Assembly (NCBI RefSeq): GCF_002243175.1
Contig: NZ_NDYF01000008.1
Span: 1 to 55,682, forward strand
DNA: 55,682 nucleotides
Direction of reading: 5' to 3'
DNA from: Finegoldia magna_J
Lineage (GTDB): Bacteria > Bacillota > Clostridia > Tissierellales > Peptoniphilaceae
Shown: positions 33,109-41,687 of the stretch, in pieces
Layout: the number at the start of each line of letters is the position of its first letter
Numbering within the stretch: position 1 is the first letter of the stretch
Position numbers and translations under genes: made by a program
Notes under the pieces: generated by a model
Databases searched by the model: none
What the model was told of the DNA's origin: nothing
What the model saw: only the letters and a program-made list of their open reading frames with translations

Positions 33109-33408
33109 ATGAACAATAACAATATGTTGGACAATTTTCAATCCCCAGATGAAGAAAAGAAGATAATTTTTGTAAAAGAAGATCCAAAAGATAAATTTGA
33201 CGAAAGATTAATAAAAAATTTATCAGGGTTAAGGAAACCGACTAAGTATGGAATTTTAGGTGTAATAATTGCACTTTCATTTTTAAAGCTTGGTTTTTGG
33301 GCAACAATCTTAATACTATTACTTTTTGGTATAGGTTATGGTTATGGATTGTATAAAGAAGGTAATCCTAAATTTATCAGATTTTTGATGAATTTATTTA
33401 GGAAATAA
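33109..33408 (+). CDS. DUF2273 small membrane protein
   Basis: 99 aa. An acidic/basic N-terminal tail (1-45) is followed by a hairpin of two hydrophobic segments (about 46-82) and a short basic C-terminus. Its place between amaP and the Asp23 gene identifies it as the DUF2273 partner usually found there; the function is unknown. GGGGG precedes ATG. The N-terminal tail is longer than in compact members. Confidence 0.8.
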   Translation: MNNNNMLDNFQSPDEEKKIIFVKEDPKDKFDERLIKNLSGLRKPTKYGILGVIIALSFLKLGFWATILILLLFGIGYGYGLYKEGNPKFIRFLMNLFRK

Positions 33409-33430
33409 TATAGTATAAAAGGAGATTAGA

Positions 33431-33889
33431 ATGATGGAAGAAAAAAAATACAACGAAGTAAATAAGGTAAATGAAGAAAAAGCTGAAAAAGAAAAAGAAC
33501 AAAAACACGAATCAAAATTAACTTTTGATAACTCTGTAGTACAAAAAATAGCCGCAATAGCAGTTAGAGAAGTACCTGGTGTTTTAGATATGGAAGGTGG
33601 ATTCTTCTCAGGAATTCAAGAAACTTTTGGCGGATATGACGCTACAAAAGGTATAGAAGCAGAAGTTGGTGAAAAAGAAGCTGCAATTGATGTTTCTGTT
33701 ATATTAGAATACGGCGTATCAGCTGTTAAAGTATTCCATCAATTACAAGAAGTTGTAAAACAAAGCGTAAATAAAATGACAGGATTAAATGTTGTTGAAG
33801 TTAACTGCAAAGTAGTTGATGTAATGACTAGAAAAGAATTCAACTTAAAAAACAAAAAAGAAGAAGAAAATAAAAGTGGATTAAAATAA
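33431..33889 (+). CDS. Asp23/Gls24 family envelope stress protein
   Basis: 152 aa. A charged N-terminal extension rich in Lys and Glu (1-30) leads into the Asp23 domain: VVQKIAAIAVREVPGVLDMEGG, then IDVSVILEYGVSAVKVF and VNCKVVDVMTRKE. These proteins gather at the membrane through AmaP and respond to envelope or alkaline stress. GGAGA lies 5 bases before ATG 33431; ATG 33434 is an equal alternative. Confidence 0.9.
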   Translation: MMEEKKYNEVNKVNEEKAEKEKEQKHESKLTFDNSVVQKIAAIAVREVPGVLDMEGGFFSGIQETFGGYDATKGIEAEVGEKEAAIDVSVILEYGVSAVKVFHQLQEVVKQSVNKMTGLNVVEVNCKVVDVMTRKEFNLKNKKEEENKSGLK

Positions 33890-33900
33890 ACTAAATTAAA

Positions 33901-33930
33901 AAGGGAAGGCATTACGCCTTCCTTATTTTA
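33901..33930. terminator. bidirectional terminator between asp23 and degV
   Basis: The perfect stem GGAAGGC/GCCTTCC (33904-33922) has Ts on both sides (plus TTATTTTA, minus CTTTTT) and directly abuts the degV stop. Confidence 0.85.
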
Positions 33931-34777
33931 ATGTTACAACAGCTCCGTAGATATGAGGACCTGTATGTATAACAAAAAGACTAGAAATAGGTCTCTTATA
34001 AATTTTAACGTTTGGATAGTAATCTTGTATTACTTTTTCCAATTCATCTGCATTTTCTTGAAGATTTGAATGCATTATATATATATTGTCTATTTGATCG
34101 TTAGCTGCGAAGTCAATTATATAATTAAGGATTTGTTGGTTGACTTTTTTCCTACCTCTTACTGCGTCTATAACTTCCAAATTACCGGTTTTTTTGATAC
34201 AGGTAATAATTGGTTTAATGTTTAATAGATTTCCAACGACTTTACTTGAGCGTTTAATTCTACCACTTGTGTAAAGATAGTCTAATTTATCTACAGTAAA
34301 AAAGAAATCCTCTTTTGTTTTTAGCTTTTCTAATTCTTCTACAATTTCTTCGAAATTTTTTCCACTTTCATTCATTGTTACAGCTTTTTCAATTAGAAAA
34401 CCCATTCCCATAGAACATGACCTGCAATCTATCAAATGATATGTAATTTTATCAGAGTATAAGCTTAAAATTTGTTGAAATAGATTATAAGTACCACTAA
34501 TTCCACAGCTCATGCATGTAGCTATAATATGTGTGTATCCTTCTGATATGATGTATTCTATTTTGTCAATCAAATCACTTGCTAAGGGAAGCGAACTACT
34601 AATAGTGTTACTATTGATGTCTTTTATAACGTCGTCAATATTTTTTTCATACTTATCTTTATATGTAACTTCCGAATTGTAAATGATTTGAAGAGGGACT
34701 TCTACAATATTGTATTCTTTAATAATTGATGGATCCACATCAGATGTAGTATCAGTTAGAATAGCAATTTTTTGCAT
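33923..34777 (-). CDS. DegV family fatty acid-binding protein
   Basis: 284 aa. It opens with ILTDTTSDVDPSIIKEYNI, carries SSSLPLASDL (Ser/Thr fatty-acid contact) and CMSCGISGTYN, and ends with the HTGPHIYG motif, all diagnostic for DegV/FakB-like proteins. Such proteins bind a fatty acid, often as partners of FakA kinase in phospholipid synthesis from exogenous fatty acid. No fakA is adjacent. It is transcribed alone from an extended -10 promoter. Confidence 0.93.
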   Translation of the reverse strand: MQKIAILTDTTSDVDPSIIKEYNIVEVPLQIIYNSEVTYKDKYEKNIDDVIKDINSNTISSSLPLASDLIDKIEYIISEGYTHIIATCMSCGISGTYNLFQQILSLYSDKITYHLIDCRSCSMGMGFLIEKAVTMNESGKNFEEIVEELEKLKTKEDFFFTVDKLDYLYTSGRIKRSSKVVGNLLNIKPIITCIKKTGNLEVIDAVRGRKKVNQQILNYIIDFAANDQIDNIYIMHSNLQENADELEKVIQDYYPNVKIYKRPISSLFVIHTGPHIYGAVVTLK

Positions 34778-34832
34778 TTTTTATTCCTTTCTAAATCGTT
34801 TAATAATTTTGTATATTTAAGTTAACATAACT

Positions 34833-34841
34833 ATTATATCA
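34833..34841 (-). promoter_or_regulatory. extended -10 promoter of degV
   Basis: On the minus strand TGATATAAT lies about 55 bases before the degV start. No clear -35 is visible because the upstream side is the phoR terminator. Confidence 0.55.
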
Positions 34842-34849
34842 TTTTAACG

Positions 34850-34879
34850 AAAAAAATACGACAATCAGTTGCCGTATTT
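34850..34879 (-). terminator. terminator of the pst-phoR operon
   Basis: On the minus strand the hairpin AAATACGGCAA/TTGTCGTATT is followed by TTTTTT. It begins within the phoR stop codon. Confidence 0.88.
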
Positions 34880-36584
34880 AAATCGTTATTGTGATTTTTG
34901 TTCCAACATCTAACTTTGATTCAAGAGTAATGGATCCGTTGTGGATATCAACGATGTGTTTGATGATTGATAGTCCTAGTCCTGTAGATTCTTGTGAAGA
35001 ACGTGATTTGTCAACAACAAAGAATCTCTCAAACACTCTACTTTGATATTTTTCAGCTATACCGATTCCAGTATCCTCACAGATTATTTTTGTTTTGTCA
35101 TTTTCTTTGAATATTGAAATCTTAATTTTGCCTGAAATCTTGTTGTATTTGATTGCATTTGTAACTAAGTTTTCAATCATTTCCTTAATTAAATTTTCGT
35201 TTCCATATATCAAGCAATTTTCTTGTAAATCTGTAACAAGCTCAATTTGTTTACTATCCAATTTATTTTGGTTGGATTTGATAATTTCATCAATTATTTT
35301 TTCTGGATTGAATAAACTTTTTTCTATGTTATCTCCCGATTCATCAAGCTTGGAAAGTTTAATAATATTATCTATTAACTCCAATAATCTCAATCCTTCT
35401 TGGTGTATTATTGTAGCAAACTTACTTACGTTTTCTGGACTAACCATGTTGTTTTCTATCATTTCAGCATATCCGTTAATTGAAGTAAGAGGAGATTTTA
35501 ATTCGTGACTAACATTTGCTGAAAATTCTCTTCTTCTTTTTTCGGCTTTGATTTTATCACTTTCATCTACTAAGAACAATAAAACGCCGTTGATGTTATC
35601 TTCATCCAATACTGGCGCAATGTACATTGATAATAGAATTCCTTGCATTTCAATATTTATATGATGAGCTGTTTTAGTTGATATTACATCTTTAATAGCA
35701 GAATGAATTTTTAAATCTCTGTTTAATGAAATAAAAGGTCTGCCTTCATACTTAGAATCAGATGCACCAAACAAAAACTCAGCTGACTTATTAACTGATA
35801 AAACATTCATATTTTTATCAAGTAAGATAAGACCTTCTCTCATATTGTCTGTAATAGTTTTAATTGTAGTTGATCTTTCTTCTAATTCATCTACATATTT
35901 TTTTATTGTATCATTCTTGCGTCTAATTATATTGATAAAAGGTATTAGCTCATTGTAAACAGGTTGTTCTAACAATTTTGATTCTTTATCATTTACGATG
36001 TTATCATCTAATTCATTGGCAATAGTTTCGATAGGATCCAATATTTGTCTTATTTGTCTTCTATTAATATCGATTAATAATATTAAAGATAACGCTAATA
36101 TCAATAGGGTATATGGTAATAAATCTAAAATAGTTTTCAAAAAACTAGCAGATTCGCAGCTTACTCTAAGAACATCAGAATTACCTTGAAGAATAGCTAC
36201 ATAATACATGCTTTTATCAAAACTATCAGATTTACGTGTTATTGATCCAATTTTTGAATCTCTGGCATCTTGTATTTCTTCTCTGTTAGAGTGATTATCC
36301 AAAGAATCTACATTGGTATCAGTATCATATACAACATTCCCACCTTCATCAATTATTGTAAATCGATTAGTAGGATTAATCCTCTTAATCTTTTTTATAT
36401 TGGTAATAGTCTTATCGCGACTATTATCACTGATAGAATCCACGTATTGTATTTGACGCAGTAGGGAAGTTTCTTCTTTGGATTTGTTATAATTATAGAA
36501 TATAAATGTCTGTAAACCTAATCCAATTGCTAAAGCTATTATAATTACAAGAGAAATTCTAGTGTAAATTCTTCTTTTCATCAT
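34878..36584 (-). CDS. phoR: phosphate regulon sensor histidine kinase
   Basis: 568 aa. An N-terminal helix (7-30), extracytoplasmic domain (about 31-155), second helix (156-172), linker, PAS domain (about 243-340), HisKA with His360 in FSANVSHELKSPLTS, and an HATPase domain with N, G1 (DTGIGI) and G2 (GLGLSI) boxes. The extracytoplasmic part is short and the PAS domain follows the PhoR plan. Two tandem ATGs (36584 and 36581) overlap the stop of phoP, so either may be used. It is last in the pst operon and so likely controls it. Confidence 0.92.
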   Translation of the reverse strand: MMKRRIYTRISLVIIIALAIGLGLQTFIFYNYNKSKEETSLLRQIQYVDSISDNSRDKTITNIKKIKRINPTNRFTIIDEGGNVVYDTDTNVDSLDNHSNREEIQDARDSKIGSITRKSDSFDKSMYYVAILQGNSDVLRVSCESASFLKTILDLLPYTLLILALSLILLIDINRRQIRQILDPIETIANELDDNIVNDKESKLLEQPVYNELIPFINIIRRKNDTIKKYVDELEERSTTIKTITDNMREGLILLDKNMNVLSVNKSAEFLFGASDSKYEGRPFISLNRDLKIHSAIKDVISTKTAHHINIEMQGILLSMYIAPVLDEDNINGVLLFLVDESDKIKAEKRRREFSANVSHELKSPLTSINGYAEMIENNMVSPENVSKFATIIHQEGLRLLELIDNIIKLSKLDESGDNIEKSLFNPEKIIDEIIKSNQNKLDSKQIELVTDLQENCLIYGNENLIKEMIENLVTNAIKYNKISGKIKISIFKENDKTKIICEDTGIGIAEKYQSRVFERFFVVDKSRSSQESTGLGLSIIKHIVDIHNGSITLESKLDVGTKITITI

Positions 36585-37249
36585 TCACCAGCTTTATATC
36601 CTAGATTTCTTATAGTTTTGATTATGCTGGAAGCGTTTTTAAGTTTTTGTCTCAGGGTTGCTATATGAACATCAACTGTACGTGATTCTCCTTCAAAGTC
36701 AAATCCCCAAATTTTGGTCATGATATTTTCTCTTGTCAAAACTTTTCCAACATTTGATAGGAGATAATACAATAATTCAAATTCTTTGTAAGTTAATTCT
36801 ACATTTTCTCCATCGACACTAACTGTTCTCTTATCATAATCTAATTCAATGTTCTTATAGATGATTTTTGATTTTGTTTTACTTAATGAGGATCTTCTAA
36901 GTAGTGCTCTGACTCTTGCTAGTAGTTCCATAATACTAAATGGCTTTATCATATAATCATCAGCGCCACTATCAAGTCCTACTATTTTATCGTATTCCGT
37001 AGTCTTGGCAGTAAGCATCATTACTGGGATACTTTTTGTTTTTTCGTTATTTCTTATTTCTTTTAAAATATCGAGTCCGCTTTTTCCTGGAAGCATAATG
37101 TCTAAAATGATTAAATCTATGCTAGAAGAATACAATGTGGATTTGAATTCACTGTAGTCTCCAAATCCCATTGCATCGTAGCCTTCATTATTAAGTGCGT
37201 AGATAATTAGTTCTCTTATGCTTTTATCATCTTCTACGCAACAAATCAT
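36581..37249 (-). CDS. phoP: phosphate regulon response regulator (OmpR family)
   Basis: 222 aa. The receiver domain has acidic residues EDD, phospho-acceptor Asp in LIILDIMLPG, Thr in MLTAK and Lys in MIKPF. The C-terminal winged helix (about 125-222) ends in VHIATLRQKL and IRNLGYKA. Position between phoU and phoR in a pst operon makes it PhoP/PhoB. It is expected to bind the TTTACA-type repeats before pstC and pstS. Starts inside phoU (ATGA). Confidence 0.93.
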   Translation of the reverse strand: MICCVEDDKSIRELIIYALNNEGYDAMGFGDYSEFKSTLYSSSIDLIILDIMLPGKSGLDILKEIRNNEKTKSIPVMMLTAKTTEYDKIVGLDSGADDYMIKPFSIMELLARVRALLRRSSLSKTKSKIIYKNIELDYDKRTVSVDGENVELTYKEFELLYYLLSNVGKVLTRENIMTKIWGFDFEGESRTVDVHIATLRQKLKNASSIIKTIRNLGYKAGE

Positions 37250-37902
37250 TGTGCATTTTCCTCATATCTTTCGCCAGTAACTGAGAATATTACCCACGTA
37301 GCGATTCTTTCTGCATTATCGCCAATTCTTTCAATGTATTTTGCAACTTGAATTAAATCGATAATTTGTTCAGGGTTTTCACAACCAGATTTAATTAATT
37401 CTATGGATTCTTCCATGAAATGAGCAAAAAGTTCATCGACTTCATCATCTTTTTTGATTACAGAATATGCCAATTCAATATCATCATCAGTAAAAGCGTT
37501 GATACTTTCTACAAGCATTTTTTGAGCACTTTTGCCCATGGATCTTATCATTGTTAAATCTTTTGGAAGTTGTGATTTACCAATTAACATAACAAGTTCT
37601 GAAATTTCTTGTGCGTGGTTTCCGATTTTACTCATACAAGAAAGAATTCTAAGTGCTGATGAAATAAATCTCAAGTCTTTTGCGACAGGGGATTGTGTAG
37701 TAAGAAGTCTCAAACAAGTATCTTCAACTTCTTTTGACATTTCATAAATAGTTTCTTGAGAATCGTAAACTTTTTGTGCTATTTCTAAATCTTGAGTTTC
37801 CAAAGCATAAGTGCTTTGTTCGATTTGCCTTTCGACATTAGCTCCAAGAAAAATTAAATTATGTTTTAATTCTTCTAATTGATGCGTAAAATATTTTCTC
37901 AT
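37246..37902 (-). CDS. phoU: phosphate transport regulator PhoU
   Basis: 218 aa, all-helical, two repeats of the PhoU three-helix bundle. The motifs LGANVERQIEQS and ERIGDNAERIATW carry the acidic metal-cluster residues. PhoU links Pst transport to PhoR, holding the kinase off when phosphate is plentiful. A strong RBS (AGAGGTGG) lies in the 14-base gap after pstB. Confidence 0.95.
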   Translation of the reverse strand: MRKYFTHQLEELKHNLIFLGANVERQIEQSTYALETQDLEIAQKVYDSQETIYEMSKEVEDTCLRLLTTQSPVAKDLRFISSALRILSCMSKIGNHAQEISELVMLIGKSQLPKDLTMIRSMGKSAQKMLVESINAFTDDDIELAYSVIKKDDEVDELFAHFMEESIELIKSGCENPEQIIDLIQVAKYIERIGDNAERIATWVIFSVTGERYEENAQ

Positions 37903-37916
37903 AATACCACCTCTTT

Positions 37917-38669
37917 TTAACCGAATCTACCAGTAATATAATCTTCTGTTCTTTTATCCTCAGGTTTTGAGAACAGTATATCAGTATTATTAAATTCTAT
38001 AACTTCACCTGTCAAGAAAAATGCTGTCTTATCTGAAATACGAGCAGCTTGTTGCATATTGTGAGTTACCATTATTATAGTATATTTTGACTTCAAATCT
38101 TGGCATAAATCTTCAATTTTGTTTGTTGAGATAGGGTCAAGAGCTGATGTAGGTTCATCCATTAATAACACTTCAGGTTCAACAGCCAACGCTCTTGCGA
38201 TACAAATTCTTTGTTGTTGACCACCTGAGATTGAAAGTGCGTTCTTTTTCAAGTTATCTTTTACTTCATCCCAGATTGCTGCACCTTTTAAAGATTTTTC
38301 TACAATTTCATCTAATTTTGCTTTGTTTTTTTCTCCGTGTAATCTTGGACCGTAAGCTATATTATCATAAATAGACATAGGGAATGGATTAGGTTTTTGA
38401 AAAACCATCCCAACTCTTTTTCTCAACAAGTTTACATCGTAATTTTTATCGTATATGTCTTTGCCATCTAAAGTTATTAAACCTTCGATTCGACATCCAT
38501 CAATAAGATCGTTCATTCTATTTAGACATTTAAGCATTGTAGACTTACCACAACCAGAAGGTCCAATAAAAGCAGTGATCTCATTTGATTTCATTTCCAT
38601 GTTGATTTTCTTTAGGGCTTGAAAATCATCATAATATAAATCAACATCTTTTATACTTATCTTAGACAT
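37917..38669 (-). CDS. pstB: phosphate ABC transporter ATPase
   Basis: 250 aa. Walker A GPSGCGKST, PstB-specific LKCLNRMNDLI, signature LSISGGQQQRICIARALAVEP, Walker B LLMDEPTSALDPIST and switch His in VTHNMQQA are intact. It powers phosphate import through PstC and PstA. The start sits against the pstA stop. Confidence 0.96.
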   Translation of the reverse strand: MSKISIKDVDLYYDDFQALKKINMEMKSNEITAFIGPSGCGKSTMLKCLNRMNDLIDGCRIEGLITLDGKDIYDKNYDVNLLRKRVGMVFQKPNPFPMSIYDNIAYGPRLHGEKNKAKLDEIVEKSLKGAAIWDEVKDNLKKNALSISGGQQQRICIARALAVEPEVLLMDEPTSALDPISTNKIEDLCQDLKSKYTIIMVTHNMQQAARISDKTAFFLTGEVIEFNNTDILFSKPEDKRTEDYITGRFG

Positions 38670-39544
38670 TATTTACTTCCTTTCGTCAATTTTTTTCCTA
38701 TTAAATTTGAAACAATATTTATTATTAAAACTAAAATTACTAACACAACTCCAGTTGCATAAGATTCTTCCACATGGAATCCTTCAGAAGATAATACATA
38801 CATGTGTAACGCTAAACTTCTTCCAGACTGTAATAAGCTAGTAGGTACACGAGGATCTGTTCCCAATGTAAACATTAAAGCAGCTGTTTCTCCTACAACT
38901 CTTCCTATTGAAAGGATAATACCTGCCATAATACCAGGCATTGCTACAGGAAGTAATACCTTTCTTATAGTATACAACTTTCCGGCTCCCAATGCATAAC
39001 TTCCAGCTCTTAATTCGTCATCGATTGATAATAATGCTTGTTCACTGGCTCTAATTATTAATGGGAGTACCATAATGAACATTGTAAGAACACCAGATAT
39101 CAACGAATATCTAAACTTTAATCTCATAACGAATAACAACATACCGAATAAACCATAAACAATTGATGGAATACCAGATAATGTTTCTGTTGCAAGTCTG
39201 ATAAGAGTAACTACTTTTGAAGTTTTCTTGGAATATTCAGATAAATAAATTGCTGTAAATATTCCGATAGGACTTGCAATTAATAATGTCAATAAAACTA
39301 ACATAACAGTAGTTTTAATTGAAGGCATCATTGATACGTTCTTGGAAGTATAGTGTTTTGAGAACATACTAGGTTTCAAATGGGGAATACCATTAACTAA
39401 CATGTAAATAATTAAATAAAACAATACAGCTAATGTAATAAAAGCCATCAAATAAATAAAACCTTTAATAATTCTACTTTTTGTTTTATTTTTTCTTAAG
39501 TTTTTTAAACTATTTGTCGATACATCAATAGAATTATTTTTCAT
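38669..39544 (-). CDS. pstA: phosphate ABC transporter permease
   Basis: 291 aa, six membrane helices. A long cytoplasmic N-terminus rich in Lys and Asn (1-25) precedes the first helix. The EAA-type loop LRAGSYALGAGKLYTIRKVLLP and the GRVVGETAALMFTLG segment identify PstA. The start overlaps the pstC stop by 11 bases. Confidence 0.94.
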   Translation of the reverse strand: MKNNSIDVSTNSLKNLRKNKTKSRIIKGFIYLMAFITLAVLFYLIIYMLVNGIPHLKPSMFSKHYTSKNVSMMPSIKTTVMLVLLTLLIASPIGIFTAIYLSEYSKKTSKVVTLIRLATETLSGIPSIVYGLFGMLLFVMRLKFRYSLISGVLTMFIMVLPLIIRASEQALLSIDDELRAGSYALGAGKLYTIRKVLLPVAMPGIMAGIILSIGRVVGETAALMFTLGTDPRVPTSLLQSGRSLALHMYVLSSEGFHVEESYATGVVLVILVLIINIVSNLIGKKLTKGSK

Positions 39545-40403
39545 TATTTACACCCCTCTTAATCAAATTAAATGCTAGATTTATTAAAAGTATAAATACG
39601 AATAATACCATCGCAGTTGCAATCAAAGCATCTCTATGAGCACCAGACGCATAAGCCATGTCCAATACGATGTTAGTTGTCATAGTACGCGTTCCTGAGA
39701 ATATACTTTTTGCTATTACAGGTTGATTTCCTGCAACTAAATAAACTGCCATTGTTTCTCCGATGGCACGTCCAATTCCAAGTATTACTGATGATAATAT
39801 ACCTGATTTTGCAGCAGGAACTACAACTCCCATTACAGCTAATTCGTGACTAGCTCCAAGTGCAACACTTCCTTCATAATAAGAATCTACAACAGTATTT
39901 ATCGCACTTTCAGACAAAGTGATTATAGTTGGTAAAATCATAATTCCTAGAAGAATAGAAGCTGTGACTATGTTCATACCAGTTCCTCCAAAAGCCTTTC
40001 TAATCATTGGAACTATAACCATTAAGGCGAAGAAACCATAAACGATAGATGGAATACCAGCCATTAGGTCAATACAAGGTCTCAAAAAATTATATAATTT
40101 TTTTGGACAGAATTTTGCAAGATAAATCGCTGTAAAGATTCCAATTGGTACTCCTATAATTATGGAGCCAATAGTTACATAAATACTACCGATAATCATT
40201 GGAAGTATACCGAATTGGGCAGGAACATCGACCGGAGCCCAATCCTTACCAAATATAAAATTAGTTAAGCCAACTTTTTTTATAAAAGGCATTGATTCAC
40301 CAAAAATGAAAAAACATATTAAAACTATTGCAAAGATAGAAGTCAATGCTGATACTAAAAATACGTATTTCATTATTGATTCAGATAAATATTTCTTTTT
40401 CAT
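39534..40403 (-). CDS. pstC: phosphate ABC transporter permease
   Basis: 289 aa from ATG 40403, chosen because AAAGGA lies 7 bases upstream; a GTG at 40430 has no RBS. Six helices, EAA-type loop EGSVALGASHELAVMGVVVP and the IGRAIGETMAVYLVAGN segment of PstC. It forms the channel with PstA. It is the first gene downstream of a separate Pho-box array, so pstCAB-phoU-phoPR may be transcribed apart from pstS. Confidence 0.94.
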   Translation of the reverse strand: MKKKYLSESIMKYVFLVSALTSIFAIVLICFFIFGESMPFIKKVGLTNFIFGKDWAPVDVPAQFGILPMIIGSIYVTIGSIIIGVPIGIFTAIYLAKFCPKKLYNFLRPCIDLMAGIPSIVYGFFALMVIVPMIRKAFGGTGMNIVTASILLGIMILPTIITLSESAINTVVDSYYEGSVALGASHELAVMGVVVPAAKSGILSSVILGIGRAIGETMAVYLVAGNQPVIAKSIFSGTRTMTTNIVLDMAYASGAHRDALIATAMVLFVFILLINLAFNLIKRGVNNEK

Positions 40404-40449
40404 ATTAAATCCTTTCTTTATTTTTTTCACTTTAATATTATCAAGAGCT

Positions 40450-40488
40450 TGTAAAATTAACGCGATAATAATGTTAATTAAATGTAAA
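40450..40488 (-). promoter_or_regulatory. PhoP-box array upstream of pstC
   Basis: On the minus strand TTTACA occurs at 40488-40483 and 40455-40450 with TTAACA at 40477-40472. The starts are 11 and 22 bases apart, the phasing of the Bacillus PhoP box TT(A/T)ACA direct repeat. A further TTTACA lies at 40552-40547. An AT-rich TGATAATAT follows and could be the -10. Confidence 0.65.
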
Positions 40489-40567
40489 GTTTTTCGAGTT
40501 AAAAAATAAAAAACTGTAGAAATAGGGAAACATTACATTTTACAAATGTAAAATAAATTCTTTCAAA

Positions 40568-40597
40568 ATAAAAAACAGACCTCATAAGAGATCTGCT
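40568..40597 (-). terminator. terminator after pstS
   Basis: On the minus strand the hairpin CAGATCTC/GAGGTCTG (one G-T pair) is followed by TTTTTT. It separates pstS from pstCAB-phoU-phoPR and would make pstS the more abundant transcript. Confidence 0.85.
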
Positions 40598-40609
40598 TTT
40601 TGAGAGGAA

Positions 40610-41545
40610 TTATTTAGAAATTTCAGACCAAGATTTAACTTTACCAGTGAAGATATCTTTTACTTGTTCTAGAGTTAAATCTGTTGCTTTTGTATTTTCT
40701 TTGTTTACTATAACTGCTATACCATCAATTGCGATAGGTTGAGCTTTTAATTGTTCTTTTTCTTTGTCTTTTAATTCTCTTGAAGCCATTCCGATATCAC
40801 ATACACCTTCAATAGCTGAGTTCATACCAGCTGAAGATCCTGTTGATTGGATTTCGATTTCTACTTCTGGATACATTGCTTTATAAGCTTCTGCTAATTT
40901 TTCCATTAATGGAGAAACTGAAGTTGAACCTGCAACTACGATTTTACCTTTTTGAGAATTTTTGTTGTAAGCTTTAGCTTCTTCAGGAAGTTGTTCATAA
41001 CCTTCTTTTTTAACAATTTCTTGTCCTTCTTTTGAAAGAATATAATCTAAGAAATCTTTTGGAAGAGGTTTTAGTTCTCCTTTGTGAGCAATGTTAAAAG
41101 GTCTAGAGATTTTGTAGTCTCCTTTTTGAACATTTTCTGATGTTGCTTCAACACCGTTGATTTTTACTGCGTTAACTTTGTCGTTTAATGAACCTAATGA
41201 AATATATCCAATAGCGTCTTTGTCTTGACCTACAGTCATCATAACTGCGTTAGTACTGTTTTGTACGATTGCAGAAGAAACTGTCTTGTCTTGTTCTTTA
41301 CCGTCAGCACCTTTTTCTAAGATTTTAGTGATTTCTGTAAAAGCTCCTCTAGTACCTGAACCATTTTCTCTTGATACTACGTGGATTTCTCCTCCAGCAC
41401 TTTCGTTTGATTTAGAATCTGTAGAAGTAGTTTCTGTTTTGTTTGAGTTGTCTGATGTTTTTCCATCATCTTGTTTTGCACATGCTACCATGAATACTCC
41501 AAATACTAGCATCATAGCAACTAACATAAATTTTTTGATTTTCAA
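40610..41545 (-). CDS. pstS: phosphate-binding lipoprotein PstS, circularly permuted
   Basis: 311 aa from TTG 41545, preferred over ATG 41554 because GAAAGG abuts that ATG but is 11 bases from the TTG, and the TTG gives the signal peptide MKIKKF. The lipobox is FMVAC (Cys22), followed by a Ser/Thr/Asn-rich linker to about 50. Residues 52-196 contain VVSRENGSGTRGAF, AIGYISLGSL and GVEATSENV, which in ordinary PstS form the second half. Residues 200-311 contain IVVAGSTSVSPLMEKL, IQSTGSSAG, IDGIAVIVNK and IFTGKVKSW, which in ordinary PstS are the first half. Joining the C-terminus to the start of the mature domain restores the normal order. Neighbours pstC, pstA and pstB leave little doubt about phosphate binding. 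Confidence 0.93.
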   Translation of the reverse strand: MKIKKFMLVAMMLVFGVFMVACAKQDDGKTSDNSNKTETTSTDSKSNESAGGEIHVVSRENGSGTRGAFTEITKILEKGADGKEQDKTVSSAIVQNSTNAVMMTVGQDKDAIGYISLGSLNDKVNAVKINGVEATSENVQKGDYKISRPFNIAHKGELKPLPKDFLDYILSKEGQEIVKKEGYEQLPEEAKAYNKNSQKGKIVVAGSTSVSPLMEKLAEAYKAMYPEVEIEIQSTGSSAGMNSAIEGVCDIGMASRELKDKEKEQLKAQPIAIDGIAVIVNKENTKATDLTLEQVKDIFTGKVKSWSEISK

Positions 41546-41614
41546 ATAAATCATCCTTTCATATTTAATTCACTAATAGAATACATGTAATGTTTAAAAT
41601 TCATATAATATTAT

Positions 41615-41643
41615 TGTAAATTGTATGTAAAGTTATTTGTTTA
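41615..41643 (-). promoter_or_regulatory. PhoP-box array of the pstS promoter
   Basis: On the minus strand TAAACA (41643-41638), TTTACA (41631-41626) and TTTACA (41620-41615) are spaced 12 and 11 bases. An AT-rich TATTATATG (41610-41602) follows as the likely -10 region. This is the direct-repeat layout of PhoP targets. Confidence 0.7.
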
Positions 41644-41670
41644 CAATTTTTAAAAGTAAAGTGTTATACT
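41640..41670 (+). promoter_or_regulatory. asparaginase promoter
   Basis: The extended -10 TGTTATACT (41662-41670) has TTTACA at 41640-41645, 19 bases before the TATACT. The -35 overlaps the edge of the divergent pstS Pho-box array. Confidence 0.55.
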
Positions 41671-41687
41671 ATTTCTAGGAGGGTTGT

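Noticed and set aside
32694..33134. 146-codon minus-strand frame opposite amaP
   Set aside because: It mirrors the conserved amaP gene and has no recognisable domain.
35095..35508. 137-codon plus-strand frame within phoR
   Set aside because: It lies antisense to the HATPase and HisKA domains of an intact kinase.
40404..40609. Missing gene between pstS and pstC
   Set aside because: The gap holds a terminator and Pho-box repeats but no frame with an RBS.
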